64,000 bases of DNA from an uncultured Paracoccaceae bacterium (GTDB lineage: Bacteria; Pseudomonadota; Alphaproteobacteria; Rhodobacterales; Rhodobacteraceae), in the NCBI GenBank assembly GCA_947500055.1, contig CANMQO010000004.1, forward strand, positions 186,001-250,000. The letters are read 5' to 3'. Made by a program: the position numbers and the translations under genes. The notes beneath the pieces were generated by a model, which was not told the DNA's origin, did no database searches, and worked only from the letters and a program-made list of their open reading frames with translations. Shown in pieces: positions 34,761 to 43,545 of this stretch (within the stretch, counting starts at the first letter, position 1; each line of letters opens with the position of its first letter).

Positions 34761-35321
34761 ATGGCAGAGAAAAAGCACCGCCTCCGACAGCAAGATTGGA
34801 TCAATGCAGGCTTTCGTGCCTTGGTGCGAAAAGGCCCGGAAGGGTTGCGCGTTGAGCCTGTCGCACGTGAACTTGGATCGACAAAAGGTTCATTTTATTG
34901 GCATTTCAGGAATCTCTCCGAGCTGCGACATGCGATGCTGGTCTACTGGCAAGATGCCGCAACCCACGCGATCATCGGCCGGCTGGAGGCATTGCCGCGC
35001 GGATTGCCGCGACTTGAAGCGCTGGTTCATGCGGTCAATATGCCGCATGATGCGCAAGGCGGCGCGGGCGCTGAAACAGCGATACGTGCCTGGGGCCGCA
35101 CATTTGCCCCGGCAGGTGAGGCGGTTGGCAAAGTGGATGCAGCGCGTCTGGCGTTTTTGGAGGAGTGTCTGGCGGATATGGATATTGATGCGCCAGAGCT
35201 ACCGGCCCTGTTTTACGCCGCCCATTTGGGGTTGGTGCAATTGTCGACAACAAGTGATGTCAAACCGGCAGAGGTTTTGATGCGGCTGGTCGAAATACTG
35301 CGCAAGCAGGCTGCCCGGTGA
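34761..35321 (+). CDS. TetR family transcriptional regulator
   Basis: A 186-residue protein with an N-terminal helix-turn-helix (DWINAGFRALVRKGPEGLRV, EPVARELGSTKGSFYWHFRN) and a helical effector domain. The ATG at 34761 gives a normal TetR start; a longer frame would translate the operators. It probably represses itself and the divergent membrane protein gene through the two palindromes between them. Confidence 0.88.
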   Translation: MAEKKHRLRQQDWINAGFRALVRKGPEGLRVEPVARELGSTKGSFYWHFRNLSELRHAMLVYWQDAATHAIIGRLEALPRGLPRLEALVHAVNMPHDAQGGAGAETAIRAWGRTFAPAGEAVGKVDAARLAFLEECLADMDIDAPELPALFYAAHLGLVQLSTTSDVKPAEVLMRLVEILRKQAAR

Positions 35322-35390
35322 TGTCGAGCTTCGCGGCTGTCTACATCAACCGGCAATACCTGATTGATCTCACCGAAGAACAGGGACCAC

Positions 35391-36032
35391 TCAGCCCAGA
35401 ATGGCGGGGATCAGACGTTCGGCTTCGGCCTCTGGCGTGCTGAGCTTGGCGCGGTCTTCGCCGGGGTAGAAGCGGGCGCGGGTGGCTGTGGGCATGGGGG
35501 CCGGTTGCAGAATGTCGACTTTCGGGCCTGTCTTGGTTGTTTCCGCCTGCCAGCTTCGGGCCAACGCGATTTGCGCGGCTTTTGTGGCCCCGTAAGCGCC
35601 GAAGAACTGTGATCCACCGCGCGGGTCATCAAAGAAAACGGCTCGGCCTTTGTCCTGCAACAGGGGGGTGACATAGCGGATCAGGCGCGATGTGGCTTCA
35701 AGGTTGATGCTGATGGATTTTGCCAGATCCTTCGGGCCGATATGACCGGCGGGCGCCAATGGCGCGGCGTGGATCGCGGGGTGCAGCCACAGATCCAGAT
35801 GCCCCCAACGATCATAGATACTACGACAAAGCTGCTGCATGGCCTCGTCAACGGTGATGTCCATGGGGGCAAGGGTAGCCTGACCACCTGCAGCCTGAAT
35901 GGCATCGTCCAGCTCTTCCAATGCGCCGACGGTCCGCCCGACGGCGATGATGTGGTGTGTTGGCGCAAGGGCCTTGGCCAAGGCCGCGCCAAGGCCGCGC
36001 GATGCGCCAGTGATTAATGCAGTCTGTGTCAT
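35391..36032 (-). CDS. SDR-family protein with degenerate catalytic motifs
   Basis: About 213 residues of a classical short-chain dehydrogenase fold. TALITGASRGLGAALAKALA is the NADP-binding motif, and YGATK has the Tyr147/Lys151 pair. However, the usual NNAG segment reads HPAIHA and the catalytic Ser-Ser segment reads FFDD (133-136), so the active-site Ser appears replaced by Asp. It may be a binding protein or have altered chemistry. Starts at 36032 or 36044 are both possible; neither has a strong ribosome binding site. Confidence 0.8.
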   Translation of the reverse strand: MTQTALITGASRGLGAALAKALAPTHHIIAVGRTVGALEELDDAIQAAGGQATLAPMDITVDEAMQQLCRSIYDRWGHLDLWLHPAIHAAPLAPAGHIGPKDLAKSISINLEATSRLIRYVTPLLQDKGRAVFFDDPRGGSQFFGAYGATKAAQIALARSWQAETTKTGPKVDILQPAPMPTATRARFYPGEDRAKLSTPEAEAERLIPAILG

Positions 36033-36071
36033 AGGGCGCGTCATGTGCCGAACGAGGCGCGGCGTCAAGCC

Positions 36072-36332
36072 TTAGCTGCCTGCCACGGTGACGGCCCTTG
36101 TCTGTCCGCCCCTTGTCGTCATGATCACCTGACCCTCGCCAATCGCGGTTATCGTCACGCCAAAGATTGCGGCACCCACCTGCACACGGGCAATCTGACC
36201 GCGCGGAGAGCGTAGCAGGGCCGCGGGTCCATCATGCGCGTGCATCAACCCGATGACAGTCAGGTCATTTAATGCCAAGGCATCGGCGCGCGTTGCGTTG
36301 GCCGCCGCAACGGGTGGAGTTTGGTCTGACAT
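36072..36332 (-). CDS. Small hypothetical protein, PilP/GspC-like fold suspected
   Basis: An 86-residue protein. After a polar start, a stretch reading ALNDLTVIGLMHAHDGPAAL, then an Arg-rich turn, VQVGAAIFGVTITAIGEGQV and MTTRGG resembles the beta-strand pattern of the GspC/PilP homology region. That is a weak resemblance only. It lies 39 bases before the SDR gene on the same strand. The ATG at 36332 has no clear ribosome binding site. Confidence 0.55.
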   Translation of the reverse strand: MSDQTPPVAAANATRADALALNDLTVIGLMHAHDGPAALLRSPRGQIARVQVGAAIFGVTITAIGEGQVIMTTRGGQTRAVTVAGS

Positions 36333-36452
36333 GGAGAAATCGCTTCGATGATTTGCCGAAGGCGGTCTATTGCCAGAACACAAATCGCAGGAACAGCCCC
36401 GCGGGGGTCTTGTGACGCAGGGTTTTGCTAAGAACGGGTCAAATCCGCGTGA

Positions 36453-36857
36453 TCAAGGTGCGCAGATCAGTTCTCCATCTTCCTTATAGACCGGCTCAGT
36501 CAGTGGCCTTTCCAAAAGTGGCAACACAGCCTCGGACGGGCGGCACAGGGCGACACCTTTGGGAGAACACACGATGGGACGGTTCACGAGGATCGGATGT
36601 GCAACCATCGCGTCCAATAGCACATCGTCGCTGACTGACGGGTCAAGAAGGCCCAACTCCTCAGCCGGAGATTTCGACACCCGCAATGCATCGCGCGGGG
36701 TCAGATCTGCGGCGGCAAAAAGCCCCTCAAGCTGCGCCCGTGTCCAGCCGGTTTGTTGATATTCGACAACCGTTGGTTCCGTACCTGAAGCGCGGATTAC
36801 CGTAAGTACATTGCGTGATGTGCCGCATGCGGGGTTGTGGTAAATTACAGTCGCCAT
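36453..36857 (-). CDS. arsC: Arsenate reductase, glutaredoxin type
   Basis: A 134-residue ArsC. HNPACGTSRN at the N-terminus holds the catalytic Cys11, and HPILVNRPIV contains the Arg of the active site; SKSPAEELGL is also family-typical. It would reduce arsenate to arsenite using glutathione and glutaredoxin. It starts immediately after the purF stop codon, so it is probably cotranscribed with purF. No arsenite pump or ArsR regulator is adjacent. Confidence 0.92.
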   Translation of the reverse strand: MATVIYHNPACGTSRNVLTVIRASGTEPTVVEYQQTGWTRAQLEGLFAAADLTPRDALRVSKSPAEELGLLDPSVSDDVLLDAMVAHPILVNRPIVCSPKGVALCRPSEAVLPLLERPLTEPVYKEDGELICAP

Positions 36858-38330
36858 TCACTCTGCCGCCGTCTTTGCCTTGAAACCCTGTTCGATCATG
36901 TCGGACGGGGCGACCGGGTACTCCCCTGAAAAACAGGCATCGCAATAGGCGGGCGTTTTGGCGTCGCGTCCACCGGCCTCACCCACCGCGCGATAAAGTC
37001 CATCGAGTGATATGAATTTGAGGCTGTTGACCCCCAGATGTTCCCGCATTTCGTCCTCGGACATGGTCGCGGCCAGCAGCTTTTCCCGCTGCGGAGTGTC
37101 GACACCGTAAAAGCAGGGCCAGGCAGTGGGGGGGGACGCGATGCGGAAATGCACCTCGGCTGCACCGGCGTCCAGGATCATTTCCTTGATCTTACGACTG
37201 GTCGTGCCGCGTACCACGCTGTCATCCACGAGGATCACCCGTTTTCCTTTGATCAGGGCGCGGTTCACGTTCAGCTTCAGGCGCACGCCCATATTGCGGA
37301 TTTGTTCGGTTGGTTCGATAAAGGTCCGGCCCATATATTGGTTGCGGATGATCCCCATGGCGTAGGGAATACCCGATTCCAATGCGTAACCAATCGCTGC
37401 CGGCGTGCCGCTATCAGGCACCGGGCAGACCAGATCCGCGTCCACCGGGTTTTCCTTGGCCAGTTCACGGCCAATGTTTTCGCGGGTCTCATAGACGGAG
37501 CGCCCGCCAAGAATACTGTCAGGGCGGCTGAAATAGACATGTTCAAAAATGCAGAAGCGCGATCGGCTCGGGCGGAAGGGAAAATGGCTCTGGACGCCTT
37601 TCTCGGCGGTGATCACTACCATCTCGCCCGGCTCAACCTCGCGGACGAAGTCTGCGCCGATGATATCCAGCGCGCAGGTCTCTGACGCCAGCGCCCAGCC
37701 GTCACCCAGCTTGCCCAGAACCAGCGGGCGCACGCCCAGCGGGTCGCGACAACCAAGCAGTTTGGTTCGGGTCATCGCGACAATGGAAAACGCGCCTTCA
37801 ACCTTGCGCAATGCCTCTTCCATCCGGTCGGGGATATTGCGGCCCATGGATCGGGCCATAAGATGGATGATGCATTCGCTGTCCGATGAGCTTTGGAAGA
37901 TTGATCCGCGTTCGATCAGTTCACGGCGCAGGGACATTGCGTTGGTGATGTTGCCGTTATGGGCAATTGCGGCCCCGCCCATTGAAAATTCGCCGAAGAA
38001 CGGTTGGACGTCGCGCATCGCGGTCTGGCCCTTGGACCCGGCCGTTGAATAACGCACATGTCCAATTCCAATACTGCCGGGCAGCGTTTTCATCACGCTT
38101 TGGTTGGTGAAATTGTCGCGAACCAGCCCCATGCGCCGTGCCTGATTAAAGCCAGTTTCGGGGTCGTGGGTAACAATGCCGCCCGCCTCTTGCCCGCGAT
38201 GTTGCAGGGCATGCAGGCCAAGGGCGACGAAGTTGGCAGCATCGGTGACGCCGACAACGCCAAATACGCCACATTCCTCCCGCAGTTTATCATCATCAAA
38301 GGGATGGGCGGGTGGCATCTGGGTGGACAA
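36858..38330 (-). CDS. purF: Amidophosphoribosyltransferase
   Basis: A 490-residue enzyme for the first step of purine synthesis. EECGVFGVVG contains the glutaminase nucleophile Cys20, after an N-terminal propeptide-like extension that should be removed. VILVDDSVVRGTTSRKI is the PRPP-binding loop, and PPTAWPCFYGVDTP and YCDACFSGEYPV are C-terminal family motifs. In the order dnaB, alr, radA, cvpA, purF on the minus strand. The upstream gap of 168 bases should carry its promoter. Confidence 0.97.
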   Translation of the reverse strand: MSTQMPPAHPFDDDKLREECGVFGVVGVTDAANFVALGLHALQHRGQEAGGIVTHDPETGFNQARRMGLVRDNFTNQSVMKTLPGSIGIGHVRYSTAGSKGQTAMRDVQPFFGEFSMGGAAIAHNGNITNAMSLRRELIERGSIFQSSSDSECIIHLMARSMGRNIPDRMEEALRKVEGAFSIVAMTRTKLLGCRDPLGVRPLVLGKLGDGWALASETCALDIIGADFVREVEPGEMVVITAEKGVQSHFPFRPSRSRFCIFEHVYFSRPDSILGGRSVYETRENIGRELAKENPVDADLVCPVPDSGTPAAIGYALESGIPYAMGIIRNQYMGRTFIEPTEQIRNMGVRLKLNVNRALIKGKRVILVDDSVVRGTTSRKIKEMILDAGAAEVHFRIASPPTAWPCFYGVDTPQREKLLAATMSEDEMREHLGVNSLKFISLDGLYRAVGEAGGRDAKTPAYCDACFSGEYPVAPSDMIEQGFKAKTAAE

Positions 38331-38498
38331 GAGGGCAGCTCCGAATCCGTTGGCGTGACTTGCCCCGGTCTTAGCGGGTCAAGGCCCCGCTGTCACGAAA
38401 CGATCATGGTTCTTGGGAGTGAAATGCGTTCGGTGTTTCGACGAGGGCACTTATGTGCGGCGATCGGTTGATTGCTGGTTGGACAAAGTCGTGGATAG

Positions 38499-38852
38499 TC
38501 AGGCAGAAGCGACTGTCAGCGGCACGAAGCAACCCATGATCAAACGTTTCTGATCAAACGGAATGCCATCGGGCGGGTCGAAACGCGGATCCTCTGCCAT
38601 GGCTTTTTCGACCGCATCGACATGCGCCTTGTCCGGCCATTTTTGCCAGGAAAAAACAATCTTGTCGTTTGGACCGGCATCTACCGCGCGCCGGAAATCG
38701 GTGTGCGTACCGCTGGGCACATTGTCCTCCCAGGCGTCAATAACCTCAAGGCAGCCGTGTTCCAGCAGAAGTTGGGCGGCCCGTCTGGACCACGCCTGAA
38801 AAGCGTCGCGTTCTGTTTCCGGCACAGGAATGACAAAGCCAACAACATACAT
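38499..38852 (-). CDS. DUF1428 family protein
   Basis: A 117-residue protein of the dimeric alpha-beta barrel DUF1428 family. YVVGFVIPVPETERDAFQAW at the start, VFSWQKWPDKAHVDAVEKAM and DQKRLIMGCFVPLT at the end are typical. Function is unknown. The ATG at 38852 has GAGGG with a 6-base spacing. It sits between cvpA and purF, separated from cvpA by a terminator. Confidence 0.87.
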   Translation of the reverse strand: MYVVGFVIPVPETERDAFQAWSRRAAQLLLEHGCLEVIDAWEDNVPSGTHTDFRRAVDAGPNDKIVFSWQKWPDKAHVDAVEKAMAEDPRFDPPDGIPFDQKRLIMGCFVPLTVASA

Positions 38853-38903
38853 GATCAACCCTCACATAATGGCGTAGGATACACATATCAGCCGACAAAT
38901 GAA

Positions 38904-38932
38904 AACGGCCACCGCAGGTTGCGATGGCCGTT
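38904..38932 (-). terminator. Terminator-like hairpin after cvpA
   Basis: AACGGCCA (38904-38911) and TGGCCGTT (38925-38932) pair perfectly, with further G-C pairing towards the loop. On the minus strand the stem is followed by TTCATTTG, a short T-rich tail. It lies 20 bases after the cvpA stop codon. Confidence 0.65.
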
Positions 38933-38951
38933 CAATGTCATGTTGTTGCTG

Positions 38952-39515
38952 TTACTCGGCCGGGGCGCCGCAATTTCCAACAAGCTGTTGATATTGCTCT
39001 GTGATCCAACCCAGCGCCTGTTCGGGGTTCTGTTCTTCGATCTGGCCGGTCAATTGGGCAAAAACCCTTGCAGAGCGGCTGTCATCAATAAGCGCAACCT
39101 GTTGGTTGGCGAACACCGTGTCATACACAAAGAAGGCGACCGCGATTAGCAGGATGCCCCGGAAAATCCCGAAGAGAAACCCAAGCGCCTGATCAACACC
39201 GCCGAGGGCCGAGCGCTGCACAACGCTGGAAAACAACGGTGTGAATATCGAAACAACGACCAGTGCAACAGCGAACACCGCCGCAAAGGCCGCAATGATC
39301 GCCAACTCACAGCTGTCGCCGATAAATTCGCCAACAACCGGTACTTGCCGGACCAGCGGTTCAACCTGATCGGCAAAAATAAACGCGATGATCGTCGCGC
39401 CGATCCAGCCGAGGATTGCCATTGCTTCGCGGACAAAACCGCGGCTATAGGCCAGCACCCCCGACAATATGACGATAAGGGCGACACCTGCGTCGACCAG
39501 TGTAAAACCTTCCAT
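38952..39515 (-). CDS. cvpA: CvpA family membrane protein
   Basis: A 187-residue protein with four membrane segments in the first 120 residues (DAGVALIVILSGVLAYSRGF, then AILGWIGATIIAFIFAD) and a soluble C-terminal tail with conserved Pro/Glu residues. The CvpA family affects envelope integrity and is needed for colicin V production in E. coli. The ATG at 39515 has AGGAG upstream. It lies 22 bases after radA, as is usual in this group. Confidence 0.9.
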   Translation of the reverse strand: MEGFTLVDAGVALIVILSGVLAYSRGFVREAMAILGWIGATIIAFIFADQVEPLVRQVPVVGEFIGDSCELAIIAAFAAVFAVALVVVSIFTPLFSSVVQRSALGGVDQALGFLFGIFRGILLIAVAFFVYDTVFANQQVALIDDSRSARVFAQLTGQIEEQNPEQALGWITEQYQQLVGNCGAPAE

Positions 39516-39537
39516 GGTTCGTCTCCTGCCTTCGACG

Positions 39538-40902
39538 CTAACGTGCGCCAAATACCTCTTCAACAAATCCGGCAAGATCAGACGCGTTGCGCAATCCCAA
39601 ACCGGTGACCGCAGGCTGTTTGGCCTGTTGCGGTACGATTGCGGTGGTAAAACCAAGTTTCTGGGCTTCTTTCAATCTATTTTCGGTCTGAACCACAGGA
39701 CGCAGCGCACCCGATAGGCTGATTTCCCCGAAAACGACGGCGTCTTTTGGCAGGGCGGCGTCTTCTCTGGCAGACACCAGTGCCGCCGCTACGGCAAGGT
39801 CGGCCCCCGGTTCAGATATGCGCAAACCCCCGGCTACATTGAGGTAAACGTCCAATCCGGTGAATGGCACGCCGCAGCGAGATTCAAGCACGGCAAGGAT
39901 CATCGCGAGCCTACCACCGTCCCATCCGACGACGGATCGGCGCGGCTGGCTGTGTGGCGAAGGTGCCACAAGTGCCTGTATCTCGCAAAGCATGGGCCGC
40001 GACCCTTCGATACCTGCGAAGACAACGGACCCGGGGGCGGGGGTGCCCCTTTCGGACAGGAACAGGGCGGAGGGATTCTTGACTTCTGCCAACCCCTTGC
40101 CGGTCATTTCAAAGACGCCGATCTCATCCGCCGGACCGAAACGGTTCTTGACCGATCGCAGGATGCGGAACTGGTGCCCCCGTTCGCCTTCGAAATAAAG
40201 CACCGTATCAACCATGTGTTCGACGACGCGCGGACCCGCTATCGCACCTTCCTTGGTCACGTGGCCGACCATGACAACGGCCATGCCGTTCCGCTTGGCG
40301 AAGGTCGTCAGCTCATGCGCGGAAGAGCGCACCTGTGATACGCTGCCCGGGGCGCTGTCGACGGTGTCTGCCCACATGGTCTGGATGGAATCGATGATCG
40401 CCAGATCGGGTTTTTCAGCCTCAAGCGTCGTCAGGATATCGCGCAGGTTCGTTTCCGACGCCAGTTGCACCGGGCTTTTCTCAAGCCCCAGCCTGCGGGC
40501 GCGCATTTGCACCTGCGCGTTGGATTCTTCGCCAGAAATATAGATGACTTTCAAACCGTTACGGGCAAATCTTGCTGCCGCTTGCAGAAGCAGGGTGGAT
40601 TTACCAATGCCCGGATCGCCACCCACCAGAAGGGCAGAGGCCTTCACCAGCCCACCACCAAGAACGCGGTCCAACTCGCCCACGCCTGCGGTTGTGCGAG
40701 GCGGTTCTTCTTCCTGCGTTTCCAGATCCGTCAGGGGGATTGTGTTGCCGCGTACGGCCCCCAGCGATTTGCCCTTGGGGCCGCTGGAAAGTGCTTTGCT
40801 TTCGGTGATCGTGTTCCAGGCCTGGCAGGCATCACATTGCCCCGACCACTTGCGGAACGCCGCGCCACATTCAGAACAAGTATAGGAAAGATCTTTGGCC
40901 AT
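39538..40902 (-). CDS. radA: DNA repair protein RadA (Sms)
   Basis: A 454-residue branch-migration helicase. The N-terminal zinc motif CSECGAAFRKWSGQCDAC is followed by the RecA-like domain (Walker A GGDPGIGKSTLLLQ), the RadA KNRFG motif and a C-terminal Lon-protease-like domain (FTGLDVYLNVAGGLRI, FGEISLSGALRPV). It acts in recombinational repair. The ATG at 40902 with AAAGGTG upstream is preferred to one at 40920. Confidence 0.97.
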   Translation of the reverse strand: MAKDLSYTCSECGAAFRKWSGQCDACQAWNTITESKALSSGPKGKSLGAVRGNTIPLTDLETQEEEPPRTTAGVGELDRVLGGGLVKASALLVGGDPGIGKSTLLLQAAARFARNGLKVIYISGEESNAQVQMRARRLGLEKSPVQLASETNLRDILTTLEAEKPDLAIIDSIQTMWADTVDSAPGSVSQVRSSAHELTTFAKRNGMAVVMVGHVTKEGAIAGPRVVEHMVDTVLYFEGERGHQFRILRSVKNRFGPADEIGVFEMTGKGLAEVKNPSALFLSERGTPAPGSVVFAGIEGSRPMLCEIQALVAPSPHSQPRRSVVGWDGGRLAMILAVLESRCGVPFTGLDVYLNVAGGLRISEPGADLAVAAALVSAREDAALPKDAVVFGEISLSGALRPVVQTENRLKEAQKLGFTTAIVPQQAKQPAVTGLGLRNASDLAGFVEEVFGAR

Positions 40903-40990
40903 GTTCACCTTTTGGCCCAAATTGTTCCAAACGGCAATGGCATGAGTTGCATGACCGCACAGGGGAACGTGCGGCCATGCGTGTCAGGTA

Positions 40991-41680
40991 TTATTGTTGC
41001 TCGTCAGCGTTCAACATACCCGATTTGAAAAGAAGTCCCGCCGCGACTGCGCCAATGATGGGCGCAACGATGAACAGCCACACCTGACCGATCGCCGTGC
41101 CGCCAGCGAACAGGGCGGGGCCAAATGACCGGGCAGGGTTCACAGAAACGCCTGTGATATTGATCCCAACGAGGTGGATAACCACCAAGGCAAGTCCGAT
41201 GGCAAGCCCGGCGAACTGTGCAGGTGCACCGGCGCCGGTCGCGCCGAGGATCACGACCATGAACAGGAAAGTTGCAATAACTTCAAAGACAAAGGCGGCA
41301 AAGATGTTGTACTCGCCGAGGTAACCAGCGCCCCAGCCGTTCTGGCCCAGGCCGTTTTCTGCAACCGAATAATCGGCCTTGCCATTGGCAATCAAGAGCA
41401 GGACTGCCGCAGCAGCAATGGCGCCGGCCATTTGGGCAATGATATATTTGATCGCCTCACCCAGTTCCATGCGCCCGGCAGCGACCGCACCAAGCGAGAC
41501 AGCCGGGTTGATGTGACAGCCAGAGACGGGCCCGATCCCGTAGGCCATGCCAATCAGGGCAAGGCCGAAGGCAAAGCTGATTCCGGTCAGACCGATATCA
41601 GCCCCGGCGATGACGGCTGATCCACAACCCAGCAGCACAAGAGTAAAGGTGCCGATGAATTCAGCGATTTGTTTTTTCAT
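40991..41680 (-). CDS. aqpZ: Aquaporin Z
   Basis: A 229-residue MIP-family channel with six membrane segments. The two NPA motifs are CHINPAVSLG and SVNPARSFGPAL. The second half contains TGVSVNPARS as in water-selective AqpZ. It lets water cross the cytoplasmic membrane. The ATG at 41680 has GCGGAG upstream. It sits between radA and a PqiA-like gene, each well separated, so it is likely a single unit. Confidence 0.95.
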   Translation of the reverse strand: MKKQIAEFIGTFTLVLLGCGSAVIAGADIGLTGISFAFGLALIGMAYGIGPVSGCHINPAVSLGAVAAGRMELGEAIKYIIAQMAGAIAAAAVLLLIANGKADYSVAENGLGQNGWGAGYLGEYNIFAAFVFEVIATFLFMVVILGATGAGAPAQFAGLAIGLALVVIHLVGINITGVSVNPARSFGPALFAGGTAIGQVWLFIVAPIIGAVAAGLLFKSGMLNADEQQ

Positions 41681-41755
41681 GATTTTCTCCGCTTTCCTAG
41701 CGCGATAGGGCCGCAAACCTATCCGCCGAAAAAGGGGAAAAATCTGGTTAACGCG

Positions 41756-42202
41756 TCAGGATTGCGCCTTGGCCTCTGGGGTGAGCGCCGAGATCAGGAT
41801 GGAAGCGAGGATACAGGCGGTGAACATGTAAAGCCCCCAGCCGGTTTCGACCTTGCCAATGCCAACGCCTTTGAAGACAACGATATAAAGCGCGATGAGG
41901 AATACATCGGCCATGGCCAGTTTGCCGATCCAAGAAAGCGCAGGTAAGGTCTTATCTTTCAACAGGTTAAAGTGAATGAGCGCCAGGCCGATGGTTTTCA
42001 GATAGGGCGCAAATAGCGCGAACCCGGTGACCAGAAGCGCAAGTGCCACGTCACTTTTCCAAAGGCTTTGCATGCCCGAAATGACGCTGATTTCGCTGAG
42101 CCCGAAAAGTGGCAAGAGCCCTGCGCGCATCAGAGGCGCGAACCACGCGATGGGAAAGAGGATCAAAAGCGACAGATTGGCGAAGCGCAGGATGTTTAAC
42201 AT
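41756..42202 (-). CDS. PqiA-domain membrane protein
   Basis: A 148-residue protein with four membrane segments resembling one half of paraquat-inducible protein A: FANLSLLILFPIAWFAPLM, KTIGLALIHFNLL and LSWIGKLAMADVFLIALYIV (the KWsMlDVF-type motif). E. coli PqiA has two such halves with zinc-binding Cys; this one has a single half and no Cys cluster. No pqiB/mlaD-type gene is nearby. Function uncertain. Confidence 0.78.
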   Translation of the reverse strand: MLNILRFANLSLLILFPIAWFAPLMRAGLLPLFGLSEISVISGMQSLWKSDVALALLVTGFALFAPYLKTIGLALIHFNLLKDKTLPALSWIGKLAMADVFLIALYIVVFKGVGIGKVETGWGLYMFTACILASILISALTPEAKAQS

Positions 42203-42262
42203 GAAAAACCTTAAAGAAGTCTGAGCGCTACGTGGCAAGTCAACTTCGCGATTACAAGGGTG

Positions 42263-43300
42263 CTATTTGCCAAATGTCTTTCGATAGTAGCGCCCGCCTA
42301 GCTGTGTCAGCACCTCGTAACCGATTGTTCTGGCGGCTTTTGCCAGGTCGTCCACCGTTTGGTGCGGGCCGATCAGGCTGAGTTTCGTCGGCACATCCGG
42401 CAGATCTGTTACATCAACGGTCAGCAGATCCATTGAGACACGCCCGATCACCGGGCATGGGTGTTTGTCGTGATAAAGCGTGGCCTTGTCTGACAGAATG
42501 CGGAAAATTCCATCGGCGTACCCGCCTGAGACCGTGGCCACTTTTGTGGGCCGGTCTGCCTGCCACGAATTGGCGTAGCCCACTACCTCGCCCGCGGCAA
42601 CGTCGCGCACCTGGATGACCGGCAGGTCAAGTTCGACGGTGGCTTGCGCCTGCTCAAACGGGTGTCCGCCATAAAGTCCGATGCCCGGGCGTGTCAGATC
42701 AAAATGGTAGTCCGCACCCAGAAGGATGCCACCCGTCGCCGCGAGAGAGCGGGGGGCGCTGATCCCGTCGGTCATTTTCTTAAAATTATCAAGCTGATAG
42801 GGGTTCATCGGATGATCCGGTTCATCTGCGCAGGCCAGATGCGACATCACCAGTTTCGGATGTTGCGCAAGGGCAAGTTCGGCGACCGCCGCCCATTCCT
42901 GCAACTCCATCCCCAGCCGGTTCATGCCAGTGTCCAGTTGAATGCCAAATGGATGGCCGGGCAGCACCTCGAAATGATGCGTCAACTGATCGACAGAGTT
43001 CAATATCGGCGTCAGTTTCAGTTCACGGATCAGGTCCGTGTCACCCTTCATATGCCCCGAAAATACCGAAATATCCGGCTTTTCACCCAGTTCCGCGCGG
43101 ATCGGCACCGCCTCTTCCGCGACAGCGACAAAGAACTGCCGCACCCCGGCCTTGAACAGGGCCTTAGCGACATTTGCCGCACCCAGCCCATAGCCATCCG
43201 CCTTGACCACCGCAGCGGTCTTGCAACGGGTCATATCGTCAAGCGCGCGCCAGTTGGCGACGACCGCATCAAGGTCAATTGTCAGGCGTCCGGTTCCCAT
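42263..43300 (-). CDS. alr: Alanine racemase
   Basis: A 345-residue PLP enzyme that makes D-alanine for peptidoglycan. [17 protein letters not shown] contains the Schiff-base Lys, and RPGIGLYGG with [17 protein letters not shown] and [16 protein letters not shown] are conserved motifs, including the partner domain. The upstream gene is dnaB, as in related genomes. Confidence 0.95.
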   Translation of the reverse strand: MGTGRLTIDLDAVVANWRALDDMTRCKTAAVVKADGYGLGAANVAKALFKAGVRQFFVAVAEEAVPIRAELGEKPDISVFSGHMKGDTDLIRELKLTPILNSVDQLTHHFEVLPGHPFGIQLDTGMNRLGMELQEWAAVAELALAQHPKLVMSHLACADEPDHPMNPYQLDNFKKMTDGISAPRSLAATGGILLGADYHFDLTRPGIGLYGGHPFEQAQATVELDLPVIQVRDVAAGEVVGYANSWQADRPTKVATVSGGYADGIFRILSDKATLYHDKHPCPVIGRVSMDLLTVDVTDLPDVPTKLSLIGPHQTVDDLAKAARTIGYEVLTQLGGRYYRKTFGK

Positions 43301-43545
43301 GCCGCCCTTTTGGCAGGGGGCGCGGCAGGCGGCAAGTGGTTAACGCTGCGCCCGCCGTTTGATGCGCAAGATGATGTTCACGGGGCGGTAGAGTGTTAAT
43401 ACGCAGCCTTTGATGGCTTTTACCCTGTCGGCAAAACGTCGGGAAGACTCAACGTTTTTGCCGGAACCGCATGGCGGTTCAGGTCGTTTTGCGCTGGCGG
43501 ATCGCGGCATCGACGAAAAGCCGCTACCGTTCCAGGTAACCCTGA

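Noticed and set aside
36402..36411. CCCCGCGGGG palindrome as terminator after arsC
   Set aside because: No T-rich tail on either strand and no loop; probably chance in GC-rich DNA.
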